Shown here: positions 35,152 through 45,116 of the stretch, piece after piece
Layout of the letters: the number at the start of each line of letters is the position of its first letter
Position numbering within the stretch: the first letter of the stretch is position 1
Notes under the pieces: generated by a model
Seen by the model: the letters and a program-made list of their open reading frames with translations, nothing else
What the model was told of the DNA's origin: nothing
Database searches by the model: none
Source: Duganella qianjiadongensis
GTDB taxonomy: Bacteria > Pseudomonadota > Gammaproteobacteria > Burkholderiales > Burkholderiaceae_D
Direction of reading: 5' to 3'
NCBI RefSeq assembly: GCF_009857915.1
Contig: NZ_WWCM01000013.1
Span: forward strand, 62,001 to 126,000
DNA: 64,000 bases
Program-made: the position numbers and the translations under genes

Positions 35152-35559
35152 ATGGCAATCGAACGCACCCTGTCGATCATCAAACCAGACGCAGTTGCAA
35201 AAAACGTCATCGGCCAAATCTACAGCCGCTTTGAAAGCAATGGTCTGAAGATCGTTGCTGCTCAAATGAAGCAACTGTCGCGTGCAGATGCCGAAGGTTT
35301 CTACGCTGCTCACAAAGAGCGCGGCTTCTTCAAAGATCTGGTGGACTTCATGGTTTCGGGTCCAGTCATGATCCAGGTTCTGGAAGGCGAAAACGCCGTT
35401 CTGAAAAACCGCGAACTGATGGGCGCTACCGATCCTAAGAAAGCCGACAAGGGCACCATCCGCGCTGACTTCGCTGATTCGATCGACGCGAACGCCGTGC
35501 ACGGTTCGGACGCTGTTGAAGCTGCTAAAGTAGAAATCGCCTACTTCTTCGGCGCTTAA
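35152..35559 (+). CDS. ndk: Nucleoside diphosphate kinase
   Basis: 135 residues. It transfers the gamma-phosphate of ATP to nucleoside diphosphates through a phospho-His; the catalytic His lies in NAVHGSDA (~115-122). [20 protein letters not shown] at the start and [18 protein letters not shown] are typical. The protein stops after AYFFGA, about six residues short of the ~141 usual in this group (which usually end in a short motif after FFP). rlmN follows 90 bp downstream, a common pairing. Monocistronic by its strong terminator. Confidence 0.95.
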   Translation: MAIERTLSIIKPDAVAKNVIGQIYSRFESNGLKIVAAQMKQLSRADAEGFYAAHKERGFFKDLVDFMVSGPVMIQVLEGENAVLKNRELMGATDPKKADKGTIRADFADSIDANAVHGSDAVEAAKVEIAYFFGA

Positions 35560-35572
35560 TACTGGCTGTACC

Positions 35573-35619
35573 ACCGTTTCTGCCGCGCTGCCTTTGCGCG
35601 GCGCGCAGAAACGGTTTTT
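35573..35619 (+). terminator. Long-stem terminator after ndk
   Basis: ACCGTTTCTGC (35573-35583) pairs with GCAGAAACGGT (35605-35615) with a further inner GC-rich stem, followed by T. Confidence 0.8.
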
Positions 35620-35648
35620 CATTTGTAGTCGAGTTTGTTTTACATAGA

Positions 35649-36833
35649 ATGGGCAACACCGTGAACGCACCTCTGACCAACTTGCTGGACTTCGATCCCG
35701 CGCAGCTCACCGCTTATTGCGCCGAGTTGGGGGAGAAACCGTTTCGTGCCAAACAATTGCAGCGCTGGATACACCAGTTCGGAGCCTCGGACTTCGACAG
35801 CATGACCGATCTGGCCAAATCGCTGCGCGACAAACTCAAGACCCGCGCCTACGTCAGAGCGCCAGCCATCATCAGCGATCATACTTCCAGTGATGGCACG
35901 CGCAAATGGCTGGTCGACGTGGGCAACGGCAATGCCGTGGAAACCGTGTACATTCCGGAAGAAACCCGCGGCACCCTGTGTATTTCCACCCAGGCCGGCT
36001 GCGCCGTGAACTGCCGCTTCTGCTCCACGGGCAAGCAGGGCTTTTCGCGCAATCTGACGGTGGGTGAAATCATCGGCCAGCTGTGGATGGCCGAATTCGA
36101 ACTGCGCCGCACCAAGGGCATAGAGCCCGGCCCCAAAGGCGAACGCCAGATCACCAACGTGGTGATGATGGGTATGGGCGAGCCGCTGCTGAACTTCGAG
36201 CCGACCGCCACGGCACTCAAACTGATGCTGGACGATAACGCCTACGGCCTGTCGCGCCGCCGCGTCACCCTGTCCACCTCGGGCGTGGTGCCGATGATAG
36301 ACAAGCTGTCGCAGGAAGTGCCGGTGGCGCTGGCCGTCTCGCTGCACGCGTCCAACGATGCGCTGCGCGATGGCCTGATTCCGCTGAACAAAAAGTACCC
36401 GCTGAAAGAACTGATGGCGGCCTGCAAGCGCTATCTGGAATTTGCGCCGCGCGATTTCATCACCTTCGAATACTGCATGCTCGACGGCGTCAACGATAGT
36501 GACGAGCATGCCCGCGAACTGGTGGCGCTGGTGCAGGATCGCCAGACCGGTGTGAACTGCAAATTCAACCTGATTCCGTTTAATCCCTTCCCGGAATCGG
36601 GCCTGCTGCGCTCCAGGAATCCCCGTATCAAGGCGTTCGCGCAGATTCTGCTCGATGCCGGCATCGTCACCACCATCCGCAAGACCCGTGGCGACGATAT
36701 CGATGCCGCCTGCGGCCAGCTGGCCGGCGAAGTGCAGGACCGCACGCGCGTGCAGGAGCGCATGGAAAAGATGAGCGAATACCAGCAGAAGTTCGGTGCC
36801 AATTTCGGCAAGATCGTGGAGATCCGTTCCTGA
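35649..36833 (+). CDS. rlmN: Dual-specificity RNA methyltransferase RlmN
   Basis: 394 residues. A radical SAM enzyme that methylates C2 of A2503 in 23S rRNA and A37 in some tRNAs. The cluster motif is in [13 protein letters not shown] (C-x3-C-x2-C, ~117-129), with [12 protein letters not shown] and the C-terminal region carrying the resolving Cys ([12 protein letters not shown]). Full-length match. Its stop shares a base with the pilW start (TGATG). Confidence 0.96.
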   Translation: MGNTVNAPLTNLLDFDPAQLTAYCAELGEKPFRAKQLQRWIHQFGASDFDSMTDLAKSLRDKLKTRAYVRAPAIISDHTSSDGTRKWLVDVGNGNAVETVYIPEETRGTLCISTQAGCAVNCRFCSTGKQGFSRNLTVGEIIGQLWMAEFELRRTKGIEPGPKGERQITNVVMMGMGEPLLNFEPTATALKLMLDDNAYGLSRRRVTLSTSGVVPMIDKLSQEVPVALAVSLHASNDALRDGLIPLNKKYPLKELMAACKRYLEFAPRDFITFEYCMLDGVNDSDEHARELVALVQDRQTGVNCKFNLIPFNPFPESGLLRSRNPRIKAFAQILLDAGIVTTIRKTRGDDIDAACGQLAGEVQDRTRVQERMEKMSEYQQKFGANFGKIVEIRS

Positions 36834-37654
36834 TGATCGCCCTGGCGCAGCGTTGCCAGTCCAGCCTAGTCGCCCTGTGTGCGGGTGCGCTGCTGGCTGC
36901 CTGCGCCTCCTCCGGTTCGCAGCCCGGCCATAGCGGTCAGGCCGAACTGAGCACGGTGTCCGATCAGACGGCCATCCAGCGCAAAGTCGATATCCGCATG
37001 CAGCTGGCGGTCGGGTATTACGAGCAGGGCCAGTATCTGGTGGCGCTCGACGAAGTCAAGCTGGCGCTGGCGGCCGATCCCCAGTATGCCGATGGCTATG
37101 GCATGCGCGGGCTGATCTACCAGCAGCTGGGCGAGCAGGCACTGGCCGAAGATAATTTTGTACGGGCCCGCAAACTGGCGCCGAACAATCCTGATCTGGC
37201 CAATAACTACGGGTCTTTCCTGTGCCAGTCGGGACGCGTGAAGGAAGCCATGCCGCTGTTCGATGCCGCGCTGGCCAACCGCGCTTACCGCGCGCCTGCC
37301 AGTGCCGCTAACAACGCCGGCTCGTGCGCATTGAAGGTGAAGGATTACGCCAGCGCGGAGCGTTATCTGCTGCAAGCCTTGCAGCTGACCCCCGATCTGC
37401 CGGCGACCAACGCCAATCTGGCGAAGGTGTATTTTGAAAAGCGCGATGTGGTACGCGCCAATTTTTTCATTACGCGCCTGAACAAGGTAGCGAAGATGGA
37501 GAGTCTGACGGCCGATGTGCTTTGGCTAGCGATTAAAGTGCAGCACCAGCTCGGCGATGCCGGTGCCGAAGTAGCGTGGGCGACGCAACTGCGTCGCCAT
37601 CACGCCGGCTCGGCCGAGTATGCTGCTTATCAACGTGGGGCGTTTGATGAGTGA
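36833..37654 (+). CDS. pilW: Type IV pilus biogenesis/stability lipoprotein PilW (PilF)
   Basis: 273 residues. A lipoprotein signal ends in LLAAC (Cys ~24), then a TPR superhelix begins at ~50 (VDIRMQLAVGYYEQGQYLVALDEVKLAL and repeats). PilW/PilF supports outer-membrane secretin PilQ assembly. The location rlmN-pilW-rodZ-ispG-hisS is the standard one for the gene. Translationally coupled to rlmN. Confidence 0.93.
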   Translation: MIALAQRCQSSLVALCAGALLAACASSGSQPGHSGQAELSTVSDQTAIQRKVDIRMQLAVGYYEQGQYLVALDEVKLALAADPQYADGYGMRGLIYQQLGEQALAEDNFVRARKLAPNNPDLANNYGSFLCQSGRVKEAMPLFDAALANRAYRAPASAANNAGSCALKVKDYASAERYLLQALQLTPDLPATNANLAKVYFEKRDVVRANFFITRLNKVAKMESLTADVLWLAIKVQHQLGDAGAEVAWATQLRRHHAGSAEYAAYQRGAFDE

Positions 37655-37667
37655 TACAGAGGAATCG

Positions 37668-38735
37668 ATGAATTCAGAGTGGGTTGATACGCCGCAGGAA
37701 CAGGCAGTACCCAGCGCGGCCACGCCCGGCGCGCAACTGGCAGCACAGCGTGAAGCGCTGGGGTTGACGGTAGAGCAGATCGCGGATCAACTGAAACTGG
37801 CAACGCGCCAGGTACGCGCACTGGAAGCCGGTGATTACGATGCACTGCCGAATATGGCCGTGGTGCGCGGATTCGTGCGCGCCTATGCCAAAGTGGTCAA
37901 GCTCGATGCCACGCCGCTGGTCGCGATGATAGAAGTCGTTTCGCCGACCAGCTATGAAGCGGCACCGCCGCGCAAGGAAGCCGCGCCCAAGTTCACCGAG
38001 TCGCGTTTTCCTTCGATGACGCCGCGTCCTACCAGCTCGGTGGGCTGGCTGGCCGGTGCAGCCGTCGCGGTAGTGCTGGTGGCGGGTGGCGTGTACGCCT
38101 ACCAGAGCGGCATGATTCCGCTGTCGATGTTCCAGCGTAGCGATGCCGATGGCGCCAGCGCCGTGGCCGATGCGGCCAAAGCAGCAGAGGCGGCCGTGAC
38201 GCCGATTGAAACCACGCTGGTCAAGCAGGGCGAAGAAAGCGCGCCCGTGCAGAACAACAATGTGCCGCTGGTATCCGTGCCTGCGCAGGGCAGCGAAACT
38301 GCTGCGCCAGCACCTGCCGCCAATGCTGCGGCGCCTGCGGCGGTAGCGCCTGCGCCTGCCGCGCCGGTTGCTGCGCCGGCCGCAGGCGGCGTTGCACCTG
38401 CGGGCACACCACCAGCGACCGCAGCAGCCAAGCCGCAGACGGCAGCGGCGGCACCTGTAGCGCCGGCAGCAGCACCTGCGGCCGCACCAGCGCCTGCCGG
38501 CACCCAGCTGGTGCTGAAAGTGAACGAGGATTCGTGGGTCGAAATCCGCCGTCCCGGCGCCGCTCCGCTGATTTCGCGCACCGTGAAAGCGGGCAGCACC
38601 GAGACCTTCGATATCAAGGAACCAGCGCTGCTGATCGTGGGCAAACCGGGCGGGGTGGAAGCCACGCTGGGCGGAGCAGCCTTGCCGCTGCCGCCAGTTG
38701 CGGGCGGCACGATTTCGCGTGTGAACATCAAGTAA
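37668..38735 (+). CDS. rodZ: Cytoskeleton/cell-shape protein RodZ
   Basis: About 355 residues. N-terminal helix-turn-helix (GAQLAAQREALGLTVEQIADQLKLATRQVRALE), one membrane helix (WLAGAAVAVVLVAGGVYAY, ~125-143), an Ala/Pro-rich periplasmic linker and a C-terminal DUF4115 beta domain (LVLKVNEDSWVEIR). RodZ links MreB to the elongation machinery. An AGAGGA site precedes the ATG at 37668; ATG at 37647, overlapping the pilW stop, is an alternative start. Conserved position between pilW and ispG. Confidence 0.92.
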   Translation: MNSEWVDTPQEQAVPSAATPGAQLAAQREALGLTVEQIADQLKLATRQVRALEAGDYDALPNMAVVRGFVRAYAKVVKLDATPLVAMIEVVSPTSYEAAPPRKEAAPKFTESRFPSMTPRPTSSVGWLAGAAVAVVLVAGGVYAYQSGMIPLSMFQRSDADGASAVADAAKAAEAAVTPIETTLVKQGEESAPVQNNNVPLVSVPAQGSETAAPAPAANAAAPAAVAPAPAAPVAAPAAGGVAPAGTPPATAAAKPQTAAAAPVAPAAAPAAAPAPAGTQLVLKVNEDSWVEIRRPGAAPLISRTVKAGSTETFDIKEPALLIVGKPGGVEATLGGAALPLPPVAGGTISRVNIK

Positions 38736-38765
38736 AAGATACGCTGTATAACCAAGCTGAAATTT

Positions 38766-40034
38766 ATGTCTTCTAGCCTTACTGCCATTCCATCGGGCCC
38801 TGCGCCGCGCCGCGCCAGCCGCAGCGTGCTGATAGCGCACGGCCAGCGCAAGATCTGGGTGGGCGGCGCCGCGCCTGTCGTGGTGCAGTCGATGACCAAT
38901 ACCGATACTGCCAATGCGGTGGAAACGGCAATCCAGATTAAGGAACTGGCGCGCGCCGGTTCCGAGCTGGTGCGCCTGACGGTGGACCGTCCCGAGTCGG
39001 CTGCGGCGATACCCTACATCCGCGAACAGCTGGACAAGATGGATATCGACGTGCCGCTGGTGGGCGATTTCCATTACAACGGCCACACCCTGCTGACCGA
39101 CTATCCCGAGTGCGCCAAGGCGCTGTCGAAGTACCGCATCAACCCAGGCAATGTGGGCAAGGGCGCCAAGCGCGACACCCAGTTTGCCCAGATGATCGAA
39201 GTGGCGGCACGCTACGATAAGCCGGTGCGTATCGGCGTCAACTGGGGCAGTCTGGATCAGGCGCTGCTGGCCCGTATCATGGACGAAAACGCTGCACGCG
39301 CCGAGCCATGGCCGGCGCAATCGGTGATGTACGAAGCGCTGATTACCTCGGCTATCGAGAATGCCGTGCGTGCCGAAGAACTGGGGCTGGGGCGCGACAA
39401 GATCATCCTGTCCTGCAAAGTCTCCGGCGTACAGGACCTGATCGCCGTGTACCGCGAACTGGCGCGCCGCTGCGACTATCCGCTGCATCTGGGCCTGACG
39501 GAAGCGGGCATGGGCAGCAAAGGTATCGTGGCCTCGACGGCGGCGCTGTCGGTGCTGCTGCAGGAAGGCATAGGCGATACCATCCGCATTTCGCTCACCC
39601 CAGAACCGGGCGGTGATCGTAGCCGTGAAGTGGTGGTGGGGCAGGAGATCCTGCAAACCATGGGTCTGCGCAAATTCACCCCGATGGTGATTGCCTGTCC
39701 GGGTTGCGGCCGCACCACCTCGACCACTTTCCAGGAACTGGCGGACAACATCCAGACCTTCCTGCGCGAGCAGATGCCGGAGTGGAAAAAGATCTATCCG
39801 GGCGTGGAAGCGATGAACGTGGCCGTGATGGGCTGCATCGTCAACGGTCCCGGCGAATCCAAGCATGCCAACATCGGTATCAGTCTGCCGGGTACGGGCG
39901 AATCGCCTGCTGCACCGGTGTTCGTCGATGGCGCCAAGGTGGCAACGCTGCGCGGCGAGCGCATCGTGGAAGAGTTCCAGGACATCGTCCTGAACTACGT
40001 GAAGAATAATTATGGCAAGCCGCAGGCTGCCTGA
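38766..40034 (+). CDS. ispG: 4-hydroxy-3-methylbut-2-en-1-yl diphosphate synthase (flavodoxin/ferredoxin)
   Basis: 422 residues. IspG (GcpE) reductively opens methylerythritol cyclodiphosphate to HMBPP in the MEP isoprenoid pathway, using a [4Fe-4S] cluster. Features: [18 protein letters not shown] at the start, RINPGNVG, and cluster Cys in CPGCGRT (~315) and [12 protein letters not shown] (~357). Full-length and typical. Sits between rodZ and hisS, as usual. Confidence 0.97.
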   Translation: MSSSLTAIPSGPAPRRASRSVLIAHGQRKIWVGGAAPVVVQSMTNTDTANAVETAIQIKELARAGSELVRLTVDRPESAAAIPYIREQLDKMDIDVPLVGDFHYNGHTLLTDYPECAKALSKYRINPGNVGKGAKRDTQFAQMIEVAARYDKPVRIGVNWGSLDQALLARIMDENAARAEPWPAQSVMYEALITSAIENAVRAEELGLGRDKIILSCKVSGVQDLIAVYRELARRCDYPLHLGLTEAGMGSKGIVASTAALSVLLQEGIGDTIRISLTPEPGGDRSREVVVGQEILQTMGLRKFTPMVIACPGCGRTTSTTFQELADNIQTFLREQMPEWKKIYPGVEAMNVAVMGCIVNGPGESKHANIGISLPGTGESPAAPVFVDGAKVATLRGERIVEEFQDIVLNYVKNNYGKPQAA

Positions 40035-40051
40035 AGCTGAAAAGAACTGAT

Positions 40052-41404
40052 ATGTCCGAAATGAAGAAAGCTGAAAAAATCACTGCCATCAAAGGCATGA
40101 ACGACATCCTGCCGGCTGATAGCCATCTGTGGCAGCTGTTCGAGAACACCGCCCAGTCGGTAGTGCAGAGCTATGGCTTCCAGCAGATCCGCACGCCCAT
40201 CGTGGAAAACACTGCGCTGTTCGCGCGCGCCATCGGCGCCGTGACCGACATCGTGGAAAAGGAAATGTATTCCTTCACCGATTCCATGAACGGTGACCAG
40301 CTGACTTTGCGTCCGGAAGGTACGGCCGGTGCCGTGCGCGCCGTGATCGAGCACAATCTGGTGTACGAAGGCCCGAAACGCCTGTGGTACACGGGCCCCA
40401 TGTTCCGCCACGAGCGTCCGCAGCGCGGCCGCTACCGCCAGTTCTACCAGTTCGGCTGCGAAGCAGTGGGCTTTACCGGTCCGGACGTGGACGCGGAAAT
40501 GATCATGATGTGCCGCCGCCTGTGGGACGATCTGGGACTGGAGAACATCCGTCTGGAACTCAATTCCATCGGTGATGCGGAAGAGCGTGCGCGCCATCGC
40601 GTCGACCTGATCGCCTATCTGGAAAAGCACGAAGACATCCTCGATGCGGAAGCCAAGCGCCGCCTGCATACCAATCCGCTGCGGATTCTGGACACCAAGA
40701 ACCCTGCCATGCAGGAGATGGTCAATCAGGCACCCAAGCTGCTCGATTATCTGGGCGAAGAATCGCTGGCCCACTTCAACGGCGTGCGCAAGATCCTCGA
40801 CCACAACAATATTCCTTACGTGATCAACACCCGTCTGGTGCGCGGTCTGGATTATTACAACCGCACCGTGTTCGAGTGGGTGACGGACTCGCTGGGTTCG
40901 CAGGGCACGGTCTGCGCCGGTGGCCGTTACGATCCGCTGATTGCTTCTTTCGGCGGGAAGCCTACGCCGGCAGTCGGTTTCGCCATGGGCATCGAGCGTC
41001 TGCTGGAGCTGCTGAAAGCTGCCGGCGAACCGGAACAGCCTAACCAGTGCGACGTGTATCTGGTGCATCAGGGCGAAGCGGCCCAGCTGCAAGCCTTCGT
41101 GCTGGGCGAGCGCCTGCGCGATGCCGGTCTGGACGTGATCATGCACGGCTCTACGCCAGCCGGTGCTGGCAGCTTCAAATCGCAGATGAAGAAAGCCGAC
41201 GGCGCTGGCGCCGCCTTTGCCGTGATCATCGGCGAAGACGAAGTGCAGAACAATACTGCCGCCGTGAAAGCCATGCGCGCAGCCGAAGGCGAGCAGCAGC
41301 AAAGCACCGTGGCGTTCGACCAGGTGGTTGATTTCGTAGTGGACCAGATCACCGAAAGCGGCGATCATCACCACCACGTACACGACGAGAACTGCGAGCA
41401 CTGA
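40052..41404 (+). CDS. hisS: Histidyl-tRNA synthetase with His-rich tail
   Basis: 450 residues. Class II synthetase charging tRNA-His. Visible: KGMNDILP near the N-terminus, motif 2 ([19 protein letters not shown]), HisRS signature [15 protein letters not shown], motif 3 ([12 protein letters not shown]), anticodon-binding C-terminal domain. Oddity: the last ~14 residues ([14 protein letters not shown]) form a His-rich tail with one Cys beyond the usual end, a likely metal-binding extension. Starts 17 bp after ispG. Confidence 0.97.
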   Translation: MSEMKKAEKITAIKGMNDILPADSHLWQLFENTAQSVVQSYGFQQIRTPIVENTALFARAIGAVTDIVEKEMYSFTDSMNGDQLTLRPEGTAGAVRAVIEHNLVYEGPKRLWYTGPMFRHERPQRGRYRQFYQFGCEAVGFTGPDVDAEMIMMCRRLWDDLGLENIRLELNSIGDAEERARHRVDLIAYLEKHEDILDAEAKRRLHTNPLRILDTKNPAMQEMVNQAPKLLDYLGEESLAHFNGVRKILDHNNIPYVINTRLVRGLDYYNRTVFEWVTDSLGSQGTVCAGGRYDPLIASFGGKPTPAVGFAMGIERLLELLKAAGEPEQPNQCDVYLVHQGEAAQLQAFVLGERLRDAGLDVIMHGSTPAGAGSFKSQMKKADGAGAAFAVIIGEDEVQNNTAAVKAMRAAEGEQQQSTVAFDQVVDFVVDQITESGDHHHHVHDENCEH

Positions 41405-41459
41405 TAGTGCGATGGCAGCCTCATTTTGAATAACTCTTACAACTAGCAGACACACTGAC

Positions 41460-42113
41460 ATGGCATACGATCTCGAAGAACAAGAACAAATTGCGTCCCT
41501 TAAAGCATGGTGGGAAAAGTACGGCAATCTGACCTCGTGGGTGGTGATCGCCGGTCTGGCAGCGTATTCCGGCTACAACGGCTGGAACTACTACCAGCGC
41601 AATCAGGCTACGCAGGCTGCCGCCCTGTACGACGAGCTGACCTCGGCCGTGGATGCCAAGGACAATGCCAAAGTGCTGCGCGCTGCGGGCGATATGGAGA
41701 GCAAATTCGGCAACACCACCTACGCGCCCATGAGCGCACTGGTGGCAGCCAAGAGCAGCTTCGACGCCAATGACGTGAAATCGGCCAAGGGCCAGCTGCA
41801 ATGGGCTATCGAACACGGCGGCGATGAATTCAAGGCGGTGGCCAAGGTGCGCCTGGCCGGTGTGCTGCTCGATGAAAAAGCCTACGACGAAGCGCTGAAA
41901 GTGCTGGCGGGCGAGGTGCCGGCCGAATTTTCCGCTGCCGTGGCCGACCGCAAGGGCGACATACTGGTGGCCCAGAACAAGCTGGCCGAAGCCCGTGCCG
42001 CTTATCAGGCTGCGCTGGACGCCAGCGACAAGAAATCGCCTGGCCGCCAGCTGATCCAGCTGAAATTCGAAGCCATCGGCGGCTCCGTACCTGCCGCTAA
42101 AGACGCCGCTTAA
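41460..42113 (+). CDS. yfgM: YfgM-family ancillary SecYEG translocon subunit (TPR)
   Basis: 217 residues. N-terminal acidic segment DLEEQEQIASLKAWWEKYG, one membrane helix (LTSWVVIAGLAAYSGYNGWNYY, ~25-43) and a periplasmic TPR domain. YfgM-type proteins associate with the translocon and periplasmic chaperones. Fixed position hisS-yfgM-bamB-der. Named by family pattern and context. Confidence 0.9.
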   Translation: MAYDLEEQEQIASLKAWWEKYGNLTSWVVIAGLAAYSGYNGWNYYQRNQATQAAALYDELTSAVDAKDNAKVLRAAGDMESKFGNTTYAPMSALVAAKSSFDANDVKSAKGQLQWAIEHGGDEFKAVAKVRLAGVLLDEKAYDEALKVLAGEVPAEFSAAVADRKGDILVAQNKLAEARAAYQAALDASDKKSPGRQLIQLKFEAIGGSVPAAKDAA

Positions 42114-42120
42114 TGTTTTG

Positions 42121-42142
42121 GCGCCGCACGCTGCGGCGCTTT
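42121..42142 (+). terminator. GC-rich hairpin between yfgM and bamB
   Basis: GCGCCGCA / TGCGGCGC with only three T after it. Probably a partial terminator or processing point rather than the end of the operon. Confidence 0.4.
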
Positions 42143-42159
42143 CCGATCAAGGTTGAAAT

Positions 42160-43296
42160 ATGCGTATTACCGAAAAAGTTATTACTGCAAGCTTGCTGGC
42201 AATGTTGGCCGGTTGTTCCTTGTTCTCGTCGAAAGATACCAAGATCCAGCCAGCGGCGCTGGTGGAACTGAAGGGCGGCGTGACGCCGCGCACCGTGTGG
42301 AAGTATTCGCTCGGTAAAGCCGGCAATGCCGTGTTCACGCCAGCACTGGTAGGCGACAGCCTGTTCGTGGCAGACGGCGACGGCGTGCTGGCACGCCTGA
42401 GTGCCGCCACCGGCAAGGAGCAGTGGCGCGTCAAGACCGGCAGCGATCTGACGGCCGGCGTGGGCAGTGATGGCGAGGTCGTTGCGGTGGGCGGCACCAA
42501 GGGTGTTATCCTTGCCTATGACGGCAGCGGAAAGCAGCTGTGGAAAGCCCAGGCTACCAGCGAGGTACTGTCCTCGCCGGTGGTAGGCGGCGGTCTGGTG
42601 GTGGTGCGCAGTGTCGATAACCAGATCACGGCGTTCGATGCCAAGAGCGGCGCCAAGCGCTGGAGCGTGGCCCGTACTACGCCGGCGCTGACGCTGCGTA
42701 ATGCGCCCGGCATGGTGATCAACGGTGCCAACGTGTATGTGGCCCAGCCGGGCGGCAAGCTGCTGGTGCTGGTGCTGGCCACCGGCCTGCAGCGCTACGA
42801 AGTGGTGGTGGGCGAGCCGCGCGGCGCCACCGAGCTGGAACGTGTGACCGATATCGCCGGTACGCCGGTGGTCTTCGAAAAAGATGTGTGTGCTGTATCG
42901 TATCAGGGCCGCGTGGCCTGTTTTGATGCGCTGACGGGCGCTCCGCACTGGAGCAAACCGGCATCGTCCGATGTGGGCGTGACGGTCGATCAGCGTTTCG
43001 TTTTCGTCTCCGACGACAAAGGTGAAGTTGCAGCCTATAGCCGTGAAAACGGCAGCAACGCCTGGAAGAACGACAAACTGTCCTATCGCCGCCTGTCGAC
43101 CCCTGTGTCGTATGGCCGTGCCGTGGCAGTGGGGGACTTCCAGGGTTATGTCCATCTGCTCTCGCGGGAAGATGGCGCATTTATAGGTCGCGCCGCGACC
43201 GATGGCAGCCCGATTCAAGCGGACCCTGTCATCGCTGGCGCGAATTTGATTTTCCAAACCCAATCAGGGACAGTGACTGCACTTGCAGTCGAATAA
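42160..43296 (+). CDS. bamB: Outer membrane protein assembly factor BamB
   Basis: 378 residues. Lipoprotein signal ending LAGC (Cys ~19), then an eight-bladed PQQ-type beta-propeller (repeats such as GSGKQLWKAQ, SGAKRWSVA, NGSNAWKND). BamB is an outer-membrane lipoprotein that helps BamA fold beta-barrels. Adjacent to der, a conserved neighbour; the gap is 3 bp. Confidence 0.95.
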   Translation: MRITEKVITASLLAMLAGCSLFSSKDTKIQPAALVELKGGVTPRTVWKYSLGKAGNAVFTPALVGDSLFVADGDGVLARLSAATGKEQWRVKTGSDLTAGVGSDGEVVAVGGTKGVILAYDGSGKQLWKAQATSEVLSSPVVGGGLVVVRSVDNQITAFDAKSGAKRWSVARTTPALTLRNAPGMVINGANVYVAQPGGKLLVLVLATGLQRYEVVVGEPRGATELERVTDIAGTPVVFEKDVCAVSYQGRVACFDALTGAPHWSKPASSDVGVTVDQRFVFVSDDKGEVAAYSRENGSNAWKNDKLSYRRLSTPVSYGRAVAVGDFQGYVHLLSREDGAFIGRAATDGSPIQADPVIAGANLIFQTQSGTVTALAVE

Positions 43297-43299
43297 AAA

Positions 43300-44646
43300 A
43301 TGAAGCCGGTAATCGCACTAGTGGGTCGACCCAATGTAGGGAAATCGACCTTGTTTAATCGTCTGACCCGCTCGCGCGACGCGCTGGTGGCGGACTTGCC
43401 TGGGTTGACGCGCGATCGTCACTATGGCGAGGGCCGTGTCGGCGAACGTCCCTTCCTCGTTATCGACACGGGTGGTTTCGAACCCGTGGCCAAGGAAGGC
43501 ATCATGTATCAGATGGCGCTGCAGACCAAGCAGGCCGTGGCCGAAGCCGACGTGGTCGTGTTTCTGGTCGACGGCCGCCAGGGCCTGACACCGCACGATA
43601 AAACCATTACCGACTTCCTGCGCAAGAGCGGCCGTCCGGTAATGCTGGTGGTGAATAAATCGGAAGGCATGCGCTATACCAGCGTGGTAGCCGACTTCTA
43701 CGAACTGGGTCTGGGCGAGCCCTATTCGATCTCCTCGGCGCACGGCGACGGCGTGGCCGATCTGGTGCAGGAAGCGCTGGATCTGGCATTTGCCCAGCGT
43801 CCGGAAGATCCGGAAGAACTGGAAAAAGACGAACGCGGTATCAAGATCGCGCTGGTCGGTCGTCCCAACGTGGGCAAGTCCACCCTGATCAATACGCTGG
43901 TGGGCGAGGAGCGCGTGATCGCTTTCGACATGCCCGGTACCACGCGCGACTCGATCGAGATTCCGTTCGAGCGCGACGGCAAGCAGTACACCCTGATCGA
44001 CACGGCCGGTATCCGCCGCCGCGGCAAGGTGTTCGAAGCCATCGAGAAGTTCTCGGTGGTGAAAACCCTGCAGTCGATTTCGGAAGCCAACGTCGTGGTG
44101 CTGCTGCTGGACGCCCAGCAGGACATCTCCGAACAGGATGCCCATATCGCCGGCTTCGTGCTGGAGACGGGCCGCGCGCTGGTGGTCGCTGTCAACAAGT
44201 GGGACGGTCTGCGCAGCGATGAGCGCGATGAAATCAAGATCGACATCGACCGCAAGCTGGACTTCCTGTCCTTCGCCAAGACCCATTTCATTTCGGCCTT
44301 GCGCGCGCAGGGCATAGGCCCGCTGATGAAGTCGGTCGATGCGGCCTATGCCGCAGCGATGTCGGACCTGTCTACGCCTAAGCTGACCCGTGCGCTGATC
44401 GAAGCGGTAGAGAAGCAGGAACCGCGCCGCAAGGGCGGCATCCGTCCCAAGCTGCGCTATGCCCACCAGGGCGGCATGAATCCGCCGGTAATCGTGATTC
44501 ACGGCAATGCACTCGACGCCGTCGGCGAGCCTTACAAGCGCTATCTGGAAAAGCATTTCCGCGATACTTTCTCGCTGGTAGGCACGCCGCTGCGCATCGA
44601 ACTGCGTACCGGTAAGAACCCGTTTGCCAAGACGGCAGCAAAATAA
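43300..44646 (+). CDS. der: Ribosome-biogenesis GTPase Der (EngA)
   Basis: 448 residues. Two tandem GTPase domains, each with a P-loop GRPNVGKST (~8-16 and ~186), and a C-terminal KH-like domain. Acts in 50S subunit maturation. Normal length; last gene of the rlmN-to-der block before a 194-bp gap. Confidence 0.97.
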   Translation: MKPVIALVGRPNVGKSTLFNRLTRSRDALVADLPGLTRDRHYGEGRVGERPFLVIDTGGFEPVAKEGIMYQMALQTKQAVAEADVVVFLVDGRQGLTPHDKTITDFLRKSGRPVMLVVNKSEGMRYTSVVADFYELGLGEPYSISSAHGDGVADLVQEALDLAFAQRPEDPEELEKDERGIKIALVGRPNVGKSTLINTLVGEERVIAFDMPGTTRDSIEIPFERDGKQYTLIDTAGIRRRGKVFEAIEKFSVVKTLQSISEANVVVLLLDAQQDISEQDAHIAGFVLETGRALVVAVNKWDGLRSDERDEIKIDIDRKLDFLSFAKTHFISALRAQGIGPLMKSVDAAYAAAMSDLSTPKLTRALIEAVEKQEPRRKGGIRPKLRYAHQGGMNPPVIVIHGNALDAVGEPYKRYLEKHFRDTFSLVGTPLRIELRTGKNPFAKTAAK

Positions 44647-44781
44647 GGCGTTTTTAAGGACTTTTTTTGCAGTACACAAAGCAAAAAAAGTCAAAACAGG
44701 TTACAGTGGCTTAGAAGCACCATTCTTCCTTGGGCGAGCGGTGTTTCAGCGAAAATCATTTGACTTTCGTTGAGCCACGTA

Positions 44782-44809
44782 CTTGAAATTAAGCGTTTCG
44801 CCTCCAAAT
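44782..44809 (+). promoter_or_regulatory. Candidate heat-shock (sigma-32-like) promoter of hfq
   Basis: CTTGAAA (44782-44788), a 13-bp gap, then CTCCAAAT (44802-44809), close to the sigma-32 consensus pattern CTTGAAA / CCCCATNT. The hfq-hfl genes of E. coli have heat-shock promoters, which fits. The start of transcription would be ~25 bp before the hfq ATG. Confidence 0.35.
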
Positions 44810-44840
44810 CCGAACACAACAACACAAAAATGGAGCTGTT

Positions 44841-45077
44841 ATGAGCAACAAAGGGCAACTGTTACAAGACCCATTCCTCAACGCCTTGCGTAAAGAGCAC
44901 GTGCCTGTCTCGATCTATCTGGTCAACGGCATCAAGCTGCAAGGCCACATCGAGTCTTTCGACCAATACGTTGTGCTGCTGCGCAATACCGTGACGCAGA
45001 TGGTGTACAAGCACGCCATTTCGACCGTGGTGCCAGCCCGCGCCGTCAACCTCAGCGTTGATGCCGACGCGGAATAA
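44841..45077 (+). CDS. hfq: RNA chaperone Hfq
   Basis: 78 residues. Sm fold: [33 protein letters not shown] (Sm1) and [14 protein letters not shown] (Sm2, YKHA motif). A hexamer that helps small RNAs pair with mRNAs. GGAG precedes the ATG. It heads hfq-hflX-hflK-hflC; 39 bp to hflX. Confidence 0.97.
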   Translation: MSNKGQLLQDPFLNALRKEHVPVSIYLVNGIKLQGHIESFDQYVVLLRNTVTQMVYKHAISTVVPARAVNLSVDADAE

Positions 45078-45116
45078 GCGTTTGCCTTACCGCGACTATC
45101 TTTCTAGCCTGACCGT

